DNA of 64,000 bases from Paenibacillus kyungheensis (GCF_028606985.1 NZ_CP117416.1:4961001-5025000); one strand, 5' to 3'; positions 34,105 to 43,896 are shown, counted from the stretch's first letter. Translations and numbers: made by a program. Notes: a model not told the origin generated them from the sequence alone.

Positions 34105-35262
34105 ATGATGGAACATTTAATCAATGCTTCAGTCAAAGATATTCAAATTAGCGGTATTCGCAAAATTGCTAATGCAGCAGCGCAGTATCCGAATGCAATC
34201 TCACTTACGATTGGACAACCTGACTTTCCTACACCTCAACATATTATTGACGCGGCTGAAGTCGCAATGAATAATGGAAAAACAGTCTATACGCCTAATG
34301 CAGGTCTACCTGCTCTACGACGTGCAGCAGCACATTTTGTCAGACAAAAATACGGGCAAGATTATAACCCGGATACTGAAGTGATCGTAACCAACGGAGC
34401 AAGTGAAGCGCTGGATATCACGCTACGGACGATTATTACACCGGGAGATGAAGTGATTTTGCCCGGGCCAATCTATCCGGGATATGAGCCGTTGATTCGC
34501 TTATCCGGTGGGATTCCTGTATATGTAGATACTCGCTCGACTGACTTCAAATTAACTGCCGATTTGATCGAAAAACATCTATCGACACGTACGAAAGCCA
34601 TTATTTTAGGTTATCCTTCTAACCCTACTGGACGGGTCATGAGCGGTACAGAATTACAGGATATCGCTACATTATTGCGGGAACGTGAAGTGTTTATCAT
34701 TTCCGATGAAATATATAGTGAATTGATCTATGATACCCCTCATCAGTCAATTGCTTTATTCGATGGTATGCGTGACCAAACGATTGTGATTAACGGATTG
34801 TCCAAGTCTCATTCGATGACAGGCTGGCGGATCGGCTTTACTTTTGCACCTGCTGAGCTGACACAACATATGCTTAAAGTGCATCAATACAATGTCACCT
34901 GCGCCAGTTCAGTGAGTCAATATGCTGCACTCGAAGCACTTACACAAGGCATCGACGATGCGCTTTCGATGAAACAGGAATATCAGCAACGGCGTGATTA
35001 TGTGTATGATCGCTTAATCGCTATGGGGCTAACGTTAACCAAGCCAGAAGGCGCTTTTTATTTGTTCCCTTCGATTGCTCATTTGAATATCGGATCAATG
35101 GAATTTGCTTTACGTTTATTGGAGGAAGCAGGATTAGCTGTTGTTCCCGGAGACGCTTTTTCTGAATACGGAGAAGGATATATTCGTATTTCTTATGCTT
35201 ATTCGCAAGATGTTTTGAGCAGAGGATTAGATCGGTTGGAACAATTTATACAGCAATTATAA
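34105..35262 (+). CDS. patA: PatA-type class I aminotransferase
   Basis: A 385-residue PLP enzyme. It opens (second Met) MEHLINASVKDIQISGIRK, near-identical in style to B. subtilis PatA, and continues with SLTIGQPDFPTP, TNGASEALDITLRTI (phosphate-binding region), DEIYSEL and NGLSKSHSMTGWRIGF with the PLP-binding Lys. The C-terminal Arg is in GYIRISY. PatA acts on N-acetyl-LL-diaminopimelate in the acetylated lysine route in some Bacillales; the dapH and deacetylase genes are about 6 kb away on the other strand. The ATG at 34105 or 34108 follows GAAAGGAACTGG. Monocistronic with terminator. Confidence 0.9.
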   Translation: MMEHLINASVKDIQISGIRKIANAAAQYPNAISLTIGQPDFPTPQHIIDAAEVAMNNGKTVYTPNAGLPALRRAAAHFVRQKYGQDYNPDTEVIVTNGASEALDITLRTIITPGDEVILPGPIYPGYEPLIRLSGGIPVYVDTRSTDFKLTADLIEKHLSTRTKAIILGYPSNPTGRVMSGTELQDIATLLREREVFIISDEIYSELIYDTPHQSIALFDGMRDQTIVINGLSKSHSMTGWRIGFTFAPAELTQHMLKVHQYNVTCASSVSQYAALEALTQGIDDALSMKQEYQQRRDYVYDRLIAMGLTLTKPEGAFYLFPSIAHLNIGSMEFALRLLEEAGLAVVPGDAFSEYGEGYIRISYAYSQDVLSRGLDRLEQFIQQL

Positions 35263-35283
35263 TATGCACCAAACAGTATAAAT

Positions 35284-35334
35284 AAAAACAGGTATCTTTG
35301 GAGCGATTTTGGCACCTAGAGATACCTGTTTTTG
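35284..35334 (+). terminator. Terminator of patA
   Basis: AAAAACAGGTATCT / AGATACCTGTTTTT, 14-bp stem. Confidence 0.85.
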
Positions 35335-35481
35335 CATTTACAATTAGAGATAATCAGATGTAAAACGACTTTTTTTAGTAACAATCGTTGCTACTATGAC
35401 ACAGATATGAAATGAGAATTTGAGTTTCATGAAAAATCTTTAATATTTTCATGCTCTACTCTATTTCTTTAAGCGATATTT

Positions 35482-35489
35482 GCCGATGT
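35482..35489 (+). promoter_or_regulatory. Sigma-D-like -10 element of a chemoreceptor gene
   Basis: GCCGATGT matches 7 of 8 bases of the motility sigma-D -10 (GCCGATAT), 43 bp before the start codon. No clear TAAA -35 is seen. Similar CCGATA boxes precede the two other chemoreceptor genes in the window. Confidence 0.45.
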
Positions 35490-35531
35490 TAGTATAAGAA
35501 TAAATATGCAGATATTATTAGGAGTGGAGTT

Positions 35532-37571
35532 ATGAAAAATATTAAACAATTTTTGAAATGTCAAACGATTGGCAGTAAATTAATCATTTCTTTCTTTATT
35601 GTGATGATTTTAGCTTTGGGTACTTCTAGCTTCACTTCGTATTGGTTAGCTCAAAAAACGCTAAGTAATGAAATGATCAATAGCGCTTCTTCGAGCGTCG
35701 AAACATTGAATTCAACCGTCAATACTGAAATGCAGCAAAATATAGATATTGTTGATTATTTCGCCAGTCAGGTAGCTCAAGCTAATTATGCAGATAGAGA
35801 TACTCTTGTGAACGGATTTAGAAGCTATTCTACTTCTCTCAAAAAAATAGAGTCACTGTATGTAGGAAATACAACTGGTCAATTTTTTACTTCTTCTGAC
35901 AAACCTAATCCTGCCGGATACGATCCTCGTGAACGTGACTGGTACAAGCAAGCTTTGACTTCACCTGGAAAAGCTATTATTACGAATCCTTACATTTCTG
36001 CTTCTACCAAGAAGCTAACCGTTACGATTGCTAAGCAAACAGCCGATCAAAGCGGAGTTATCGGATTAGATATTAATCTAGAAGCATTACAAGCAACAAC
36101 AGCAACAGTCAAAATCGGTAAAGAAGGATATGCTTTTATCGTAGGGAAAGACAGCAACTTTATTTCCCATCCTACAGCAATTGGACAGAAAAATGCTTCT
36201 TCCGAAGAATTGATGGCTCGTCCAGATGCCAAAGGTAGCTATACCTATCTTTATCAAGATAAACAAAAAGAATTAGTCTATACGACAAGTGATCTGACTG
36301 GATGGCGGATTGCAGGTAGTTTTTATCAAAATGAAATCAATGAAGCAACACAACCTATCTTATACAAAATGGTGATTGTTCTATTACTTTCTCTTATTGT
36401 AGGTGGTATTGTGGTTGCACTGGTTACTCGCTCTATTACCAAGCGTCTAAGTAATATTGTCGTTGTAGCTGAAGCGATTAGTGATGGCGACCTAACACAC
36501 CATATCGTAGACCGTAGCAAAGACGAGATTGGCAGATTGTCGCATACCTTTAACAATATGAACGCATCGCTAAGTTCATTGATCCACTCTATTAACGATT
36601 CCGTCAGTGACGTTGTCTCTTCTTCAGAGCAATTGAATGCAAGTTCAGAACAAACTAGCCATGCAACCGTACAGATTACGACAGCGATCGAACAATTCTC
36701 GGTCGGTAATGAACGTCAAAATAAAAATGTAAATCAAAGCGCAGAGCAATTAACTCAAGTCGCCAATTGGTTACAAACGGTCAAAACCAATTCCAACTCA
36801 TTACTTTCATTGTCTGAATCATCGAATTATTTAGCAGATAGTGGAGACCGCTTAATGCAACAAACTGTAGGTCAGATTCAACATATTGATCAATCGGTGC
36901 ATCAAGCGAATGAAGTAGTCACGAATCTTTCTCGCAAATCCGAAGAAATTTCGGTTATTCTACAAACGATCAATGATATTGCCAAACAGACCAATCTATT
37001 GTCTCTTAATGCGGCAATCGAAGCAGCGCGCGCAGGCGAACATGGCAAAGGATTCAATGTCGTTGCAGGTGAAGTGCAGAAGTTAGCCGAACAGTCCCGT
37101 TCTTCTTCTCAACATATCGAGAATCTGTTGAAAGAAATTACAGACGAGATTGGGCGTTCCTTGTCTACCTTTACCGATATTCATGGTTCTGTTGCCGAAG
37201 GGATGATGACGGTCCAACAAGCAGCCGATCAGTTCCAACAGCTACGTACATCGTCACATCAGATTTCTTCAAGTCTGACTGAAATGAATACGTTAGTGCA
37301 AGAAGTGAATGGCAATGCTGTAGAAGTGGCTCAATCGGTACATGAGATCAGTGAAATTTCCAATGTAAATACCGCTTCTACCCATGAGATTGCGGCTTCA
37401 GCAGAAGAGCAATTAGCAGCAATGGAAGAAATCACTGCATCCGCTCACGCTCTAGCTTCATTGGCAGAAAATTTACAACAAGAAATTCACCGCTTCAAAA
37501 CAACCGATTCGGTAGCTAGTCCATCAGCGTCTCACGCTACAGCAAGCACTGAGAACGATACTGTAGAATAA
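35532..37571 (+). CDS. Methyl-accepting chemotaxis protein with dCache sensor
   Basis: A 679-residue transmembrane chemoreceptor. TM1 is at about 17-37, an extracellular dCache_1-type domain spans 40-275 with [16 protein letters not shown] and [12 protein letters not shown], which often binds amino acids, TM2 is near 277-300, then HAMP and a long coiled-coil signalling domain. Its hairpin tip holds the invariant [29 protein letters not shown]. Sits in the membrane and controls CheA-CheW. Start follows TTAGGAGTGGAGTT. A sigma-D-like -10 lies upstream. A terminator follows. Confidence 0.93.
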   Translation: MKNIKQFLKCQTIGSKLIISFFIVMILALGTSSFTSYWLAQKTLSNEMINSASSSVETLNSTVNTEMQQNIDIVDYFASQVAQANYADRDTLVNGFRSYSTSLKKIESLYVGNTTGQFFTSSDKPNPAGYDPRERDWYKQALTSPGKAIITNPYISASTKKLTVTIAKQTADQSGVIGLDINLEALQATTATVKIGKEGYAFIVGKDSNFISHPTAIGQKNASSEELMARPDAKGSYTYLYQDKQKELVYTTSDLTGWRIAGSFYQNEINEATQPILYKMVIVLLLSLIVGGIVVALVTRSITKRLSNIVVVAEAISDGDLTHHIVDRSKDEIGRLSHTFNNMNASLSSLIHSINDSVSDVVSSSEQLNASSEQTSHATVQITTAIEQFSVGNERQNKNVNQSAEQLTQVANWLQTVKTNSNSLLSLSESSNYLADSGDRLMQQTVGQIQHIDQSVHQANEVVTNLSRKSEEISVILQTINDIAKQTNLLSLNAAIEAARAGEHGKGFNVVAGEVQKLAEQSRSSSQHIENLLKEITDEIGRSLSTFTDIHGSVAEGMMTVQQAADQFQQLRTSSHQISSSLTEMNTLVQEVNGNAVEVAQSVHEISEISNVNTASTHEIAASAEEQLAAMEEITASAHALASLAENLQQEIHRFKTTDSVASPSASHATASTENDTVE

Positions 37572-37606
37572 CAGCTATTATGATCTGATTTGAATACGAT
37601 TAGTAC

Positions 37607-37655
37607 AAAAAAAGCCTTACCGCTTCTATGATTGCATAGACGGTAAGGCTTTTTA
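37607..37655. terminator. Bidirectional terminator between chemoreceptor and YitT genes
   Basis: AAAAAGCCTTACCG / CGGTAAGGCTTTTT with a 20-nt loop that itself can pair (TCTATG / CATAGA). Confidence 0.85.
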
Positions 37656-37707
37656 GTTGTGCTTTGTGATTGGCTATTGGCTATCGCTTGTTGCATATCA
37701 CCGAGCA

Positions 37708-38544
37708 TTATTTAGATAATTCAAGGAACCCTTCACCAAATACATCCCGTACATCATGAATCGTGATAAACGCATTAGGATCAGCCGCTTTGACGATCTT
37801 TTTGAGTACCGATACTTCTTGCTTGCTAATCACGATATACAGTACTTCTTTCGGTGTCTTTGTATAATATCCATGACCGGATAATACCGTCACTCCGCGA
37901 TCCATCACTGTAATGACTTTTTCCGCGATCTTATCTTGCTGTGCGGAAATGATCATCACAGCTTTTTTCGGATTCAATCCTTCAATAATAAAGTCCATCG
38001 TTTTGGTACCAATATACAACATTACAATCGTTAACATCAGGCTTTGTGCCCCGATAATAAAGTAAGACGAGAACGCTACAATCAGATCGAAGAAGAGCAA
38101 CCCGTAACTAATATTCCAGTCCAGATATTTGTTCGCAATCCGCGCCAGAATCACTGTTCCTGCTGTTGTGCCACCTGCTCTAATAATCAGCCCGATCCCT
38201 ACACCTGTAAACAATCCACCGAATATCGTATTAATCATAATTTCACTCGAATCGATCCGCCAGTCTGCGGTCAGATGAAGAAAAAATGAGTTAAATGCAA
38301 CTGCCAGAATTGTATAGATCGTGGTCGTTTTATCCAGAAATTTGTAACCAATAATCAATAGAAATGCATTAATCACCAAGTTCATCAGCCCAGGTGACAA
38401 TTGCCATACATAAAATAAGATAATCGTAACCCCGGTTACGCCACCTTCACCCAGTTCATTCGGTATCACAAATAAATTGATTGCTAACGCAAAAATAAAT
38501 GCACCCAGTGCTATAAAAGCAATATCAATAATCCTTTTTTTCAT
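37708..38544 (-). CDS. YitT family membrane protein
   Basis: A 278-residue protein. Five or six membrane helices make up the first 180 residues (YitT_membrane, DUF161; VIPNELGEGGVTGVTIILFYVWQ and NTIFGGLFTGVGIGLIIRAGGTTAGT are signatures). A soluble C-terminal DUF2179 domain (VMDRGVTVLSGHGYYTKTPKEVLYIVI) follows. Role in most bacteria unknown; some relatives are needed for sporulation or metal handling. Start ATG follows AAAAGGGGAG by about 10 nt. Monocistronic, with a promoter at 38585-38614. Confidence 0.9.
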   Translation of the reverse strand: MKKRIIDIAFIALGAFIFALAINLFVIPNELGEGGVTGVTIILFYVWQLSPGLMNLVINAFLLIIGYKFLDKTTTIYTILAVAFNSFFLHLTADWRIDSSEIMINTIFGGLFTGVGIGLIIRAGGTTAGTVILARIANKYLDWNISYGLLFFDLIVAFSSYFIIGAQSLMLTIVMLYIGTKTMDFIIEGLNPKKAVMIISAQQDKIAEKVITVMDRGVTVLSGHGYYTKTPKEVLYIVISKQEVSVLKKIVKAADPNAFITIHDVRDVFGEGFLELSK

Positions 38545-38584
38545 CTATTTATACTCCCCTTTTATCCAACCCTAACAAATGAGT

Positions 38585-38614
38585 ATTGTAAGCGATAAAA
38601 CCTTGACAAGTCAA
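38585..38614 (-). promoter_or_regulatory. Promoter of the yitT-like gene
   Basis: On the minus strand TTGACT and TACAAT are spaced by 18 bp, with a leader of about 34 nt to the start codon. The -35 overlaps a small TTGAC-N2-GTCAA inverted repeat. Confidence 0.5.
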
Positions 38615-38827
38615 AGCTTTTTTAAGTTACTGTCCTCTGCTATTTCGGTAGTCTATCACCGTTAAAAAGCACGTTGTTAGGTGAAAAATAATGCCGTTTG
38701 GATAGGCAGTGTATATTTATGCTGGAAAGGGGAATATTTTGTTTATTTTTTAAATAAATCTTGTATATCGAATGTATATCAATAAAACGTAGCCCATGAT
38801 CATGCGATGTATTTATCTTTTAAAATA
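38615..38827. other. Intergenic region without a recognised gene
   Basis: Part of the 408-bp gap between the yitT-like and NTF2-like genes. AT-rich; I see no ORF with a ribosome binding site, no structural RNA and no long repeat. The functional parts of the gap are the promoters listed on either side. Confidence 0.5.
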
Positions 38828-38883
38828 ATTCCAGACCAATCATTCCGAATATTATTGACTATTTAGTCTGGAATGATTATAGT
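38828..38883 (+). promoter_or_regulatory. Sigma-A promoter with nested inverted repeats, NTF2/NmrA operon
   Basis: TTGACT (38855-38860) and TATAGT (38878-38883) are spaced by 17 bp. Two inverted-repeat pairs share this region: ATTCCAGAC (38828-38836) with GTCTGGAAT (38866-38874), and AATCATTCC (38838-38846) with GGAATGATT (38870-38878). The right arms fill the spacer. The operon ends next to a TetR gene, the best candidate to bind here. Confidence 0.6.
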
Positions 38884-38952
38884 AAATGTATCGCTTCTGA
38901 ATTTTAGCCAATTTATTAACTACATTCACTCATTCGAAAGGCAGGTATCCCT

Positions 38953-39387
38953 ATGGAAAATCAATCTCTACATGAATCTTCAACATTATCTATTGAGGCT
39001 TATCATGAACAGGCTATGCAGATGATGAATACGTTTAGTCAAGCGATGCTAAATGAGGATATTGATTTATTCCTTAGTCTTTTTAGCTCAAATATTGTTT
39101 TTGAATTCCCGTATGCACCTGAGGAATATGCCAAGCAATTGGATGGCATTGATGCTCTACGACAACATCTGGAATCGTTAAAAGGAATGATCGCTTTTAC
39201 TCATTTCACTACTCCAGTGATTCATATTTCTGCGGATACTTCCACTTTTATTGCTCAATTTCAAGGTTTGGGTACTTTTGTTGCTACAGGCTTACCTTAT
39301 GAGCAAGATTATATCTCAGTCGTGACTACTCTGAACGGGCAAGTTACCCGTTATCAAGATTATTGGAATCCACTTCAAGTATCTTAA
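38953..39387 (+). CDS. NTF2-like (SnoaL) fold protein
   Basis: A 144-residue cytosolic protein with the NTF2/SnoaL cone-fold pattern: an N-terminal helix pair (AYHEQAMQMMNTFSQAMLNEDIDLFLSLFSSNIVFEFPYAPEE, given as a landmark region), a helix with DALRQHLESLKG, and a curved sheet ending in VTRYQDYWNPLQV. Family members are small isomerases, hydrolases or binding proteins; no catalytic pair is identifiable. It is the first gene of a two-gene operon with an NmrA-like oxidoreductase, followed after 51 bp. Start after AAAGGCAGGTATCCCT. Probably TetR-controlled. Confidence 0.8.
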   Translation: MENQSLHESSTLSIEAYHEQAMQMMNTFSQAMLNEDIDLFLSLFSSNIVFEFPYAPEEYAKQLDGIDALRQHLESLKGMIAFTHFTTPVIHISADTSTFIAQFQGLGTFVATGLPYEQDYISVVTTLNGQVTRYQDYWNPLQVS

Positions 39388-39438
39388 TCTTATGTCATTT
39401 CAATTTACTATCTGAATAGCATCATAAAGGAGTATATT

Positions 39439-40314
39439 ATGAAATCTATTGAGCGCATTTTAGTTACTGGCGGACAAGGTAAAACGTCTTCTCGTATTAC
39501 ATCTCTTCTTCTGACAGAGGGTTATCACGTTCGTACAGCAGGTAGAAGATCTTCTTCATTGCCACATCCTCACGCCGAACATGTGCTTTTTGATTGGCAT
39601 GATTCATCAACGTATGCACAAGCTTTGCAAGATATAGATGCTATTTATGTCGTTATTCCTGTCACGATGTATCCCGAACCTATCGTTATTCCTTTTATTG
39701 AGCTTGCCCTTGCTCAAGGTATCCAACGGGTTGTGTTACTATCCAGTGCATCTATTCATATTGATGAACCTGTTTTTGGACATATACATCGCTGGATCAG
39801 TGAACACGTACCACAGTGGGCAGTATTACGACCTTCTTATTTTATGCAAAATTTTACCGAAGCACAGCAAGCCGACTTGATTCACCAACATAGAATAATT
39901 GCTAGCGCTACACATAAAGGCAAAATTGGATTTGTCGATGCTGATGATATCGCTGCTGTGGCTGTAAAAGCATTAACAGATATCACTCCTCATAATACTG
40001 AACATCTGATTACAGGTCCTCAATCACTCACTTATGAGGAAGTAGCGACTATAATTACAGAAGTGACAGGCGTACCGATTACGTATCATGCCACCAGTGA
40101 ATCAGAGTTGCAACAGCAATTGATAGAGGCTGGAATCGCACCAGATTATGCTAGTTTTCTAGCTCATTTGGATACACGAATTGCTGTAGAAGGGATCGAA
40201 GATCAGGTAAGCGATAGTGTTGAGCGTGTCACAGCTAGACCCCCAAGATCTTTCCGCCAATATATTGAGGATCATAGACATTTATTTGTAAATACAACAA
40301 AAGGCAGCGCTTAA
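39439..40314 (+). CDS. NmrA-family NAD(P)-binding protein
   Basis: A 291-residue Rossmann protein of the NmrA/ergot-alkaloid-biosynthesis (AgnL4/FgaFS)-like type. The N-terminal loop ILVTGGQGKTSSRITSLLL has a GGQGKTS variant of the usual GATGxxG; then VRTAGRRSS (NADP-selecting), VVLLSSASIHIDE, and WAVLRPSYFMQNF. It may reduce quinones or act as a redox sensor. Start after ATAAAGGAGTATATT. Its final codons form half of a bidirectional terminator and overlap the converging TetR gene by 4 bp. Confidence 0.83.
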   Translation: MKSIERILVTGGQGKTSSRITSLLLTEGYHVRTAGRRSSSLPHPHAEHVLFDWHDSSTYAQALQDIDAIYVVIPVTMYPEPIVIPFIELALAQGIQRVVLLSSASIHIDEPVFGHIHRWISEHVPQWAVLRPSYFMQNFTEAQQADLIHQHRIIASATHKGKIGFVDADDIAAVAVKALTDITPHNTEHLITGPQSLTYEEVATIITEVTGVPITYHATSESELQQQLIEAGIAPDYASFLAHLDTRIAVEGIEDQVSDSVERVTARPPRSFRQYIEDHRHLFVNTTKGSA

Positions 40315-40329
40315 TGCTGCCTTTTTGTT
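40296..40329. terminator. Terminator embedded in two overlapping gene ends
   Basis: CAAAAGGCAGC / GCTGCCTTTTTG with a 7-nt loop containing both stop codons. It serves both the NmrA-like gene and the converging TetR gene. Confidence 0.75.
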
Positions 40330-40913
40330 TTTGCATATAATACGGATAATGCGATCTCTGTAATTGTGTTCAATTTAGCCTGATCGGCACCCAACTTGGT
40401 CGTAAAAATCAGTGCTGTTCGTTCATGGACTAGATACTGTGCCATCGCAGTCAAATTTACCTCTGATCCTAATTCTCCTTGCTCTACAGCACGTTCTAAT
40501 AAACGGTAAAATCCTGCTTCAATCTGTGCGTTATTATCCTGCAAATATTGATGTAATTCTGTATCATGTGGAGCATACTCTATAGCACTTGCGATAATAA
40601 AACATTCTTGAGCTAATTCGTTATCAATCAGTACACTAATCATCTTTTGAAAAATCTGCTCGATTAATGGCAAGACTTCACCAGATTGCTCTAACAATGA
40701 TAATAAATCTGCTGTTTTATGATCCATATAGTGCTTAACCGCAAGAATAAATAGATCACGCTTGGTTCCATACGTATCATATAGACTCTGACGAGCAATC
40801 CCTAATTCTTGCAACAGATCAGGTAACGTCGTTCCTTCATATCCCCGACTGCCAAACGTCTTCATCGCTCGATGCAACACGATAGTCGTATCAAAAGCTT
40901 TCGTACGTGCCAC
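40311..40913 (-). CDS. TetR-family transcriptional regulator
   Basis: A 200-residue repressor. N-terminal helix-turn-helix (about residues 10-55; GYEGTTLPDLLQELGIARQSLYDTYGTKRDLF) is typical of the TetR family, in the group with C-terminal TetR_C_ domain near LAQECFIIASAIEYAPHD. It begins with GTG behind a weak GAAAGAT-like site. It converges on and overlaps the NTF2/NmrA operon, whose promoter carries nested inverted repeats; regulators of this type commonly control adjacent oxidoreductases in answer to small electrophiles or drugs. Target and ligand are inferred, not shown. Confidence 0.87.
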   Translation of the reverse strand: MARTKAFDTTIVLHRAMKTFGSRGYEGTTLPDLLQELGIARQSLYDTYGTKRDLFILAVKHYMDHKTADLLSLLEQSGEVLPLIEQIFQKMISVLIDNELAQECFIIASAIEYAPHDTELHQYLQDNNAQIEAGFYRLLERAVEQGELGSEVNLTAMAQYLVHERTALIFTTKLGADQAKLNTITEIALSVLYAKTKRQH

Positions 40914-40958
40914 TATCTTTCACATCCTCTATCTTTCACTCTACCCTATAAGCTAACC

Positions 40959-42089
40959 TTACACCGCATCCTGCCCTGATTTCCAGCTTAAATAATCGGT
41001 AATCGTCGTGATCGCTACGTCAATCGCATCTTCACTCGGCTCAAGCTTCGCATGATGCAATCCATAAGGCGTGTCCACACCTAACCAGAACATAAATCCC
41101 GGAATACGATCCAGAAAATAACCAAAATCTTCGCCGGTCATCGCTTCTGTACATTCTACTAGATTCACATCAGAACGTTGTCCTAACCAATCCATAAATT
41201 CATGGGTCAATGTCGCTTCGTTAAACACTTGCAAGTAATTGGAGCCCCAATCGATCTCTGCCTGACATTCAAATCCGGCTTCGATTCCTTTGACCAGTGC
41301 TTCTATACGAGATTTAACAGCGACCATCGTATCCGCTGACAGTGTACGAATTGTGCCTTCCAGACGAGCGCGCTCGGCGATGATATTTTGCTTGGTTCCG
41401 CCTTCGACTTTACCAATCGTCACAACAGCGGAGTCTAACGGATTGATATTACGGGCGATAATCGTCTGCAACTGTCCTACCAACTGACAACCTGCAACGA
41501 CCATATCATTGGCTTTGTGCGGATAAGCGGCATGTCCTCCTGTACCGATCAGATCGATAAACAATTCAGATGTATTGGCAAATAAAATCCCTGCACGGGT
41601 CGCAATCGTACCAACAGGATATTCAGGGGCCACATGAAGTCCGATCATCTGATCTGGCATCCAATCGGCTAATTCTGCACTGGCTAACATCGGTTTGGCT
41701 CCGCCCGGGCCTTCTTCTGCTGGCTGGAAAATAACCACAAGATCATCTGTCATTTGATGAGTCGCAAAATGAGTCAATACGCCGAGTCCAATCGTCATAT
41801 GTAGATCGTGTCCACAAGCGTGCATATATCCTTCATGTTCACTTTGAAAATCGTAAGACGTCTGCTCGACAATTGGCAACCCATCCATATCGGCACGATA
41901 ACCAAAACGGCGCTTCGGTGCACTGCCATGAATATAGATTAAAATCCCTGTACGCCATGTGCGAATTTCCAAATGGTTTTGCGGAAGAGTAGCGATATAA
42001 TCAAGCAAATACTGTTGCGTTTTGAACTCTTGAAATCCTGGTTCAGGAATACGATGAAGATCACGCCGAATCTGAGTAAAAGTAGTCAT
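40959..42089 (-). CDS. N-acetyldiaminopimelate deacetylase (M20 family)
   Basis: A 376-residue M20D metallopeptidase-like enzyme. Metal and catalytic landmarks: [11 protein letters not shown] (Cys/His metal ligands), [14 protein letters not shown] (general-base Glu), a dimerisation domain with [20 protein letters not shown], and a C-terminal TGEDFGYFL plus [11 protein letters not shown]. It closely resembles B. subtilis YkuR, which removes the acetyl group from N-acetyl-LL-diaminopimelate in lysine/peptidoglycan synthesis. The first step of this route, DapH, is encoded just upstream with a terminator between. Start 42089 follows AAAGGAGATTCAG. Confidence 0.88.
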   Translation of the reverse strand: MTTFTQIRRDLHRIPEPGFQEFKTQQYLLDYIATLPQNHLEIRTWRTGILIYIHGSAPKRRFGYRADMDGLPIVEQTSYDFQSEHEGYMHACGHDLHMTIGLGVLTHFATHQMTDDLVVIFQPAEEGPGGAKPMLASAELADWMPDQMIGLHVAPEYPVGTIATRAGILFANTSELFIDLIGTGGHAAYPHKANDMVVAGCQLVGQLQTIIARNINPLDSAVVTIGKVEGGTKQNIIAERARLEGTIRTLSADTMVAVKSRIEALVKGIEAGFECQAEIDWGSNYLQVFNEATLTHEFMDWLGQRSDVNLVECTEAMTGEDFGYFLDRIPGFMFWLGVDTPYGLHHAKLEPSEDAIDVAITTITDYLSWKSGQDAV

Positions 42090-42207
42090 CTGAATCTCCT
42101 TTTTCTTTCTCATTCTATACGAATAGTTATAATACATAGCGTCAGTATACCACCCAAAGTAGCACCAAAAACAAACTCAATACCAAGCTCAAAGGATGAA
42201 AGAAAGA

Positions 42208-42236
42208 CCCAGCATGTGCGGGGTCTCCAGATCGAA
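42208..42236 (-). terminator. Terminator between dapH and the deacetylase gene
   Basis: AGACCCC / GGGTCT hairpin with a 9-nt loop followed on the minus strand by TTCTTTC. Moderate strength; some read-through into the deacetylase gene is likely. Confidence 0.6.
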
Positions 42237-42261
42237 ATATATAGTTATACCTAATTATAAA

Positions 42262-42975
42262 TTACAGTGTACGTAGATCTTGCAAAATTTCTGTTTTAGA
42301 CTTCGTTTTGTCGTCTACTTGCTTGATTACACGTGCTGGAGTACCTGCTACAACAGAGAAAGGAGGAACGTCTTGCGTTACCACAGCGCCAGCCGCTACA
42401 ACAGCACCTTCACCGATACGTACGCCTTCAAGTACAACTACGTTCGCACCGATCAATACATCATCTTCAACGGTTACAGGTTGAGCAGAAGGTGGCTCAA
42501 TGACGCCAGCAAGAACAGAACCTGCTCCGATATGACACATTTTACCGACTTGTACACGTCCACCTAGAACAGCGCCCATATCGATCATTGTACCTTCACC
42601 GATCACAACACCGATATTGATAACAGCGCCCATCATAATAACAGCGTTATCGCCGATAGATACCATTTCACGAATAAATGCGCCTGGCTCAATACGTGCA
42701 TTGATGTTTTTCATATCTAACAAAGGAATCGCAGAGTTACGACGGTCGCTTTCGATCACTTGGTCTGCAATTTTGCTTGCATTTTCAGTCAAAACGCCTT
42801 GAATATCTGCCCAATCGCCGAAAATAACACCTGTGTTGCCAGTGATAAATGTCTGTACGTCTTCAGGGAATGTAATGCTGTCCAATTCACCTTTAAGGTA
42901 TACTTTGACTGGAGTTTTCTTTTTGCTCGTTTTGATCAAGTTAATAATTTCGTGTGTATTCATTTCCGTGGACAT
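42262..42975 (-). CDS. dapH: Tetrahydrodipicolinate N-acetyltransferase DapH
   Basis: A 237-residue left-handed beta-helix acyltransferase with many hexapeptide repeats ([22 protein letters not shown] and [22 protein letters not shown], separate blocks). An N-terminal domain [14 protein letters not shown] and [24 protein letters not shown] match DapH. It acetylates tetrahydrodipicolinate using acetyl-CoA, opening the acetylase branch to meso-diaminopimelate for cell wall and lysine. Length equals B. subtilis DapH (236). Start follows AAAAGGAG. No L-box riboswitch is visible in the leader. Confidence 0.95.
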   Translation of the reverse strand: MSTEMNTHEIINLIKTSKKKTPVKVYLKGELDSITFPEDVQTFITGNTGVIFGDWADIQGVLTENASKIADQVIESDRRNSAIPLLDMKNINARIEPGAFIREMVSIGDNAVIMMGAVINIGVVIGEGTMIDMGAVLGGRVQVGKMCHIGAGSVLAGVIEPPSAQPVTVEDDVLIGANVVVLEGVRIGEGAVVAAGAVVTQDVPPFSVVAGTPARVIKQVDDKTKSKTEILQDLRTL

Positions 42976-43164
42976 GTATAAAGGCTCCTTTTATATAACT
43001 GCATGTATTTTTAAATGGATCATCAGACAAAAATCTGAGCTACATCCTTTATAGCACAATCAAAGGTGCAGTCGCAATGGACACAAGGCTTCCAAATGTT
43101 CACTACGTATGGAATAACTATACCATATGCACTCTATAAGTTCGCCCTAATCCGCAAAAGATAC

Positions 43165-43203
43165 AAAAAAATAGAGAAGAAGTACAAATGCACTCTTCTC
43201 TCC
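43165..43203 (-). terminator. Terminator of the cobalamin-uptake operon
   Basis: AGAGAAGAGT / ACTTCTTCTCT imperfect hairpin followed on the minus strand by TATTTTTTT, directly after the S-component stop. Confidence 0.7.
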
Positions 43204-43206
43204 TTT

Positions 43207-43896
43207 TTAACCGCTATCCAGTAACCCGTATTTTTTGCGAAAACGTTCTAATACTTTGATCCATCCACCTGCCAGAATCGCAAGGAAAAAGACATTGGAT
43301 AACGCATGAGCTAGATCAAAATAAAAGCTTTGTACATATACCGCTAGCACGGCTTTCCATTCCAAAGCAACTGCAAGATCGATCACAACCCACAGATTCA
43401 TAATCCAGCCAAATAAAAAGCCCCAGATCAGCCCGAATGCAAGTAAGCCGAGTCGCTTCTTCATCCACCATGTCTGACGAAGTAAACCTGCACTTACGCC
43501 CATCATCCCCCATGCAAACATCTGCCATGGTGTCCAAGGGCCTTGTCCGAAATAGATATTCGATACAAGCGCCGCCATCGCGCCCACAATAAAGCCTGCT
43601 TCAGAGCCAAATACCAGTGCCGACAGAATGACGATTGCCGAGACAGGCTTCACACTGGGTAAAGCGGCAAAAGGAATCCGGCTGACTGCTGCAATCGCCG
43701 CTAACATCGCCAGCAGAACCAATTCACGCGCTTCAAGCTTACGCCGTTCAAAGCGGACAAATAACGGCAACATCACCGCCAATAACAATACAAAACTGAG
43801 CAACATATAATGATCACTCAGCACTGCATTAGACAATGCCAATACTAAAATACTTAGACCTACTGCAATCATCAGCCAGAGGCGGGAACGCGCCAT
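43207..43896 (-). CDS. ECF transporter S component, likely cobalamin (CbrT-like)
   Basis: A 229-residue substrate-capture membrane subunit with about six to seven helices. LPSVKPVSAIVILSALVFG and FIVGAMAALVSNIYFGQGPWTPWQMFAWGMMG (two landmarks) are typical of ECF S components of the CbrT type. Start 43896 has GGAGG about 10 nt upstream and lies inside the ATPase gene end (25-nt overlap), so the genes are coupled. Last gene of an operon led by a cobalamin riboswitch, which makes vitamin B12 the most likely substrate. A corrinoid or other B12 precursor cannot be excluded. Confidence 0.85.
   Translation of the reverse strand: MARSRLWLMIAVGLSILVLALSNAVLSDHYMLLSFVLLLAVMLPLFVRFERRKLEARELVLLAMLAAIAAVSRIPFAALPSVKPVSAIVILSALVFGSEAGFIVGAMAALVSNIYFGQGPWTPWQMFAWGMMGVSAGLLRQTWWMKKRLGLLAFGLIWGFLFGWIMNLWVVIDLAVALEWKAVLAVYVQSFYFDLAHALSNVFFLAILAGGWIKVLERFRKKYGLLDSG

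Noticed and set aside
42976-43164. Lysine riboswitch before dapH
   Set aside because: No L-box core motifs could be found; the gap is short and weakly structured.
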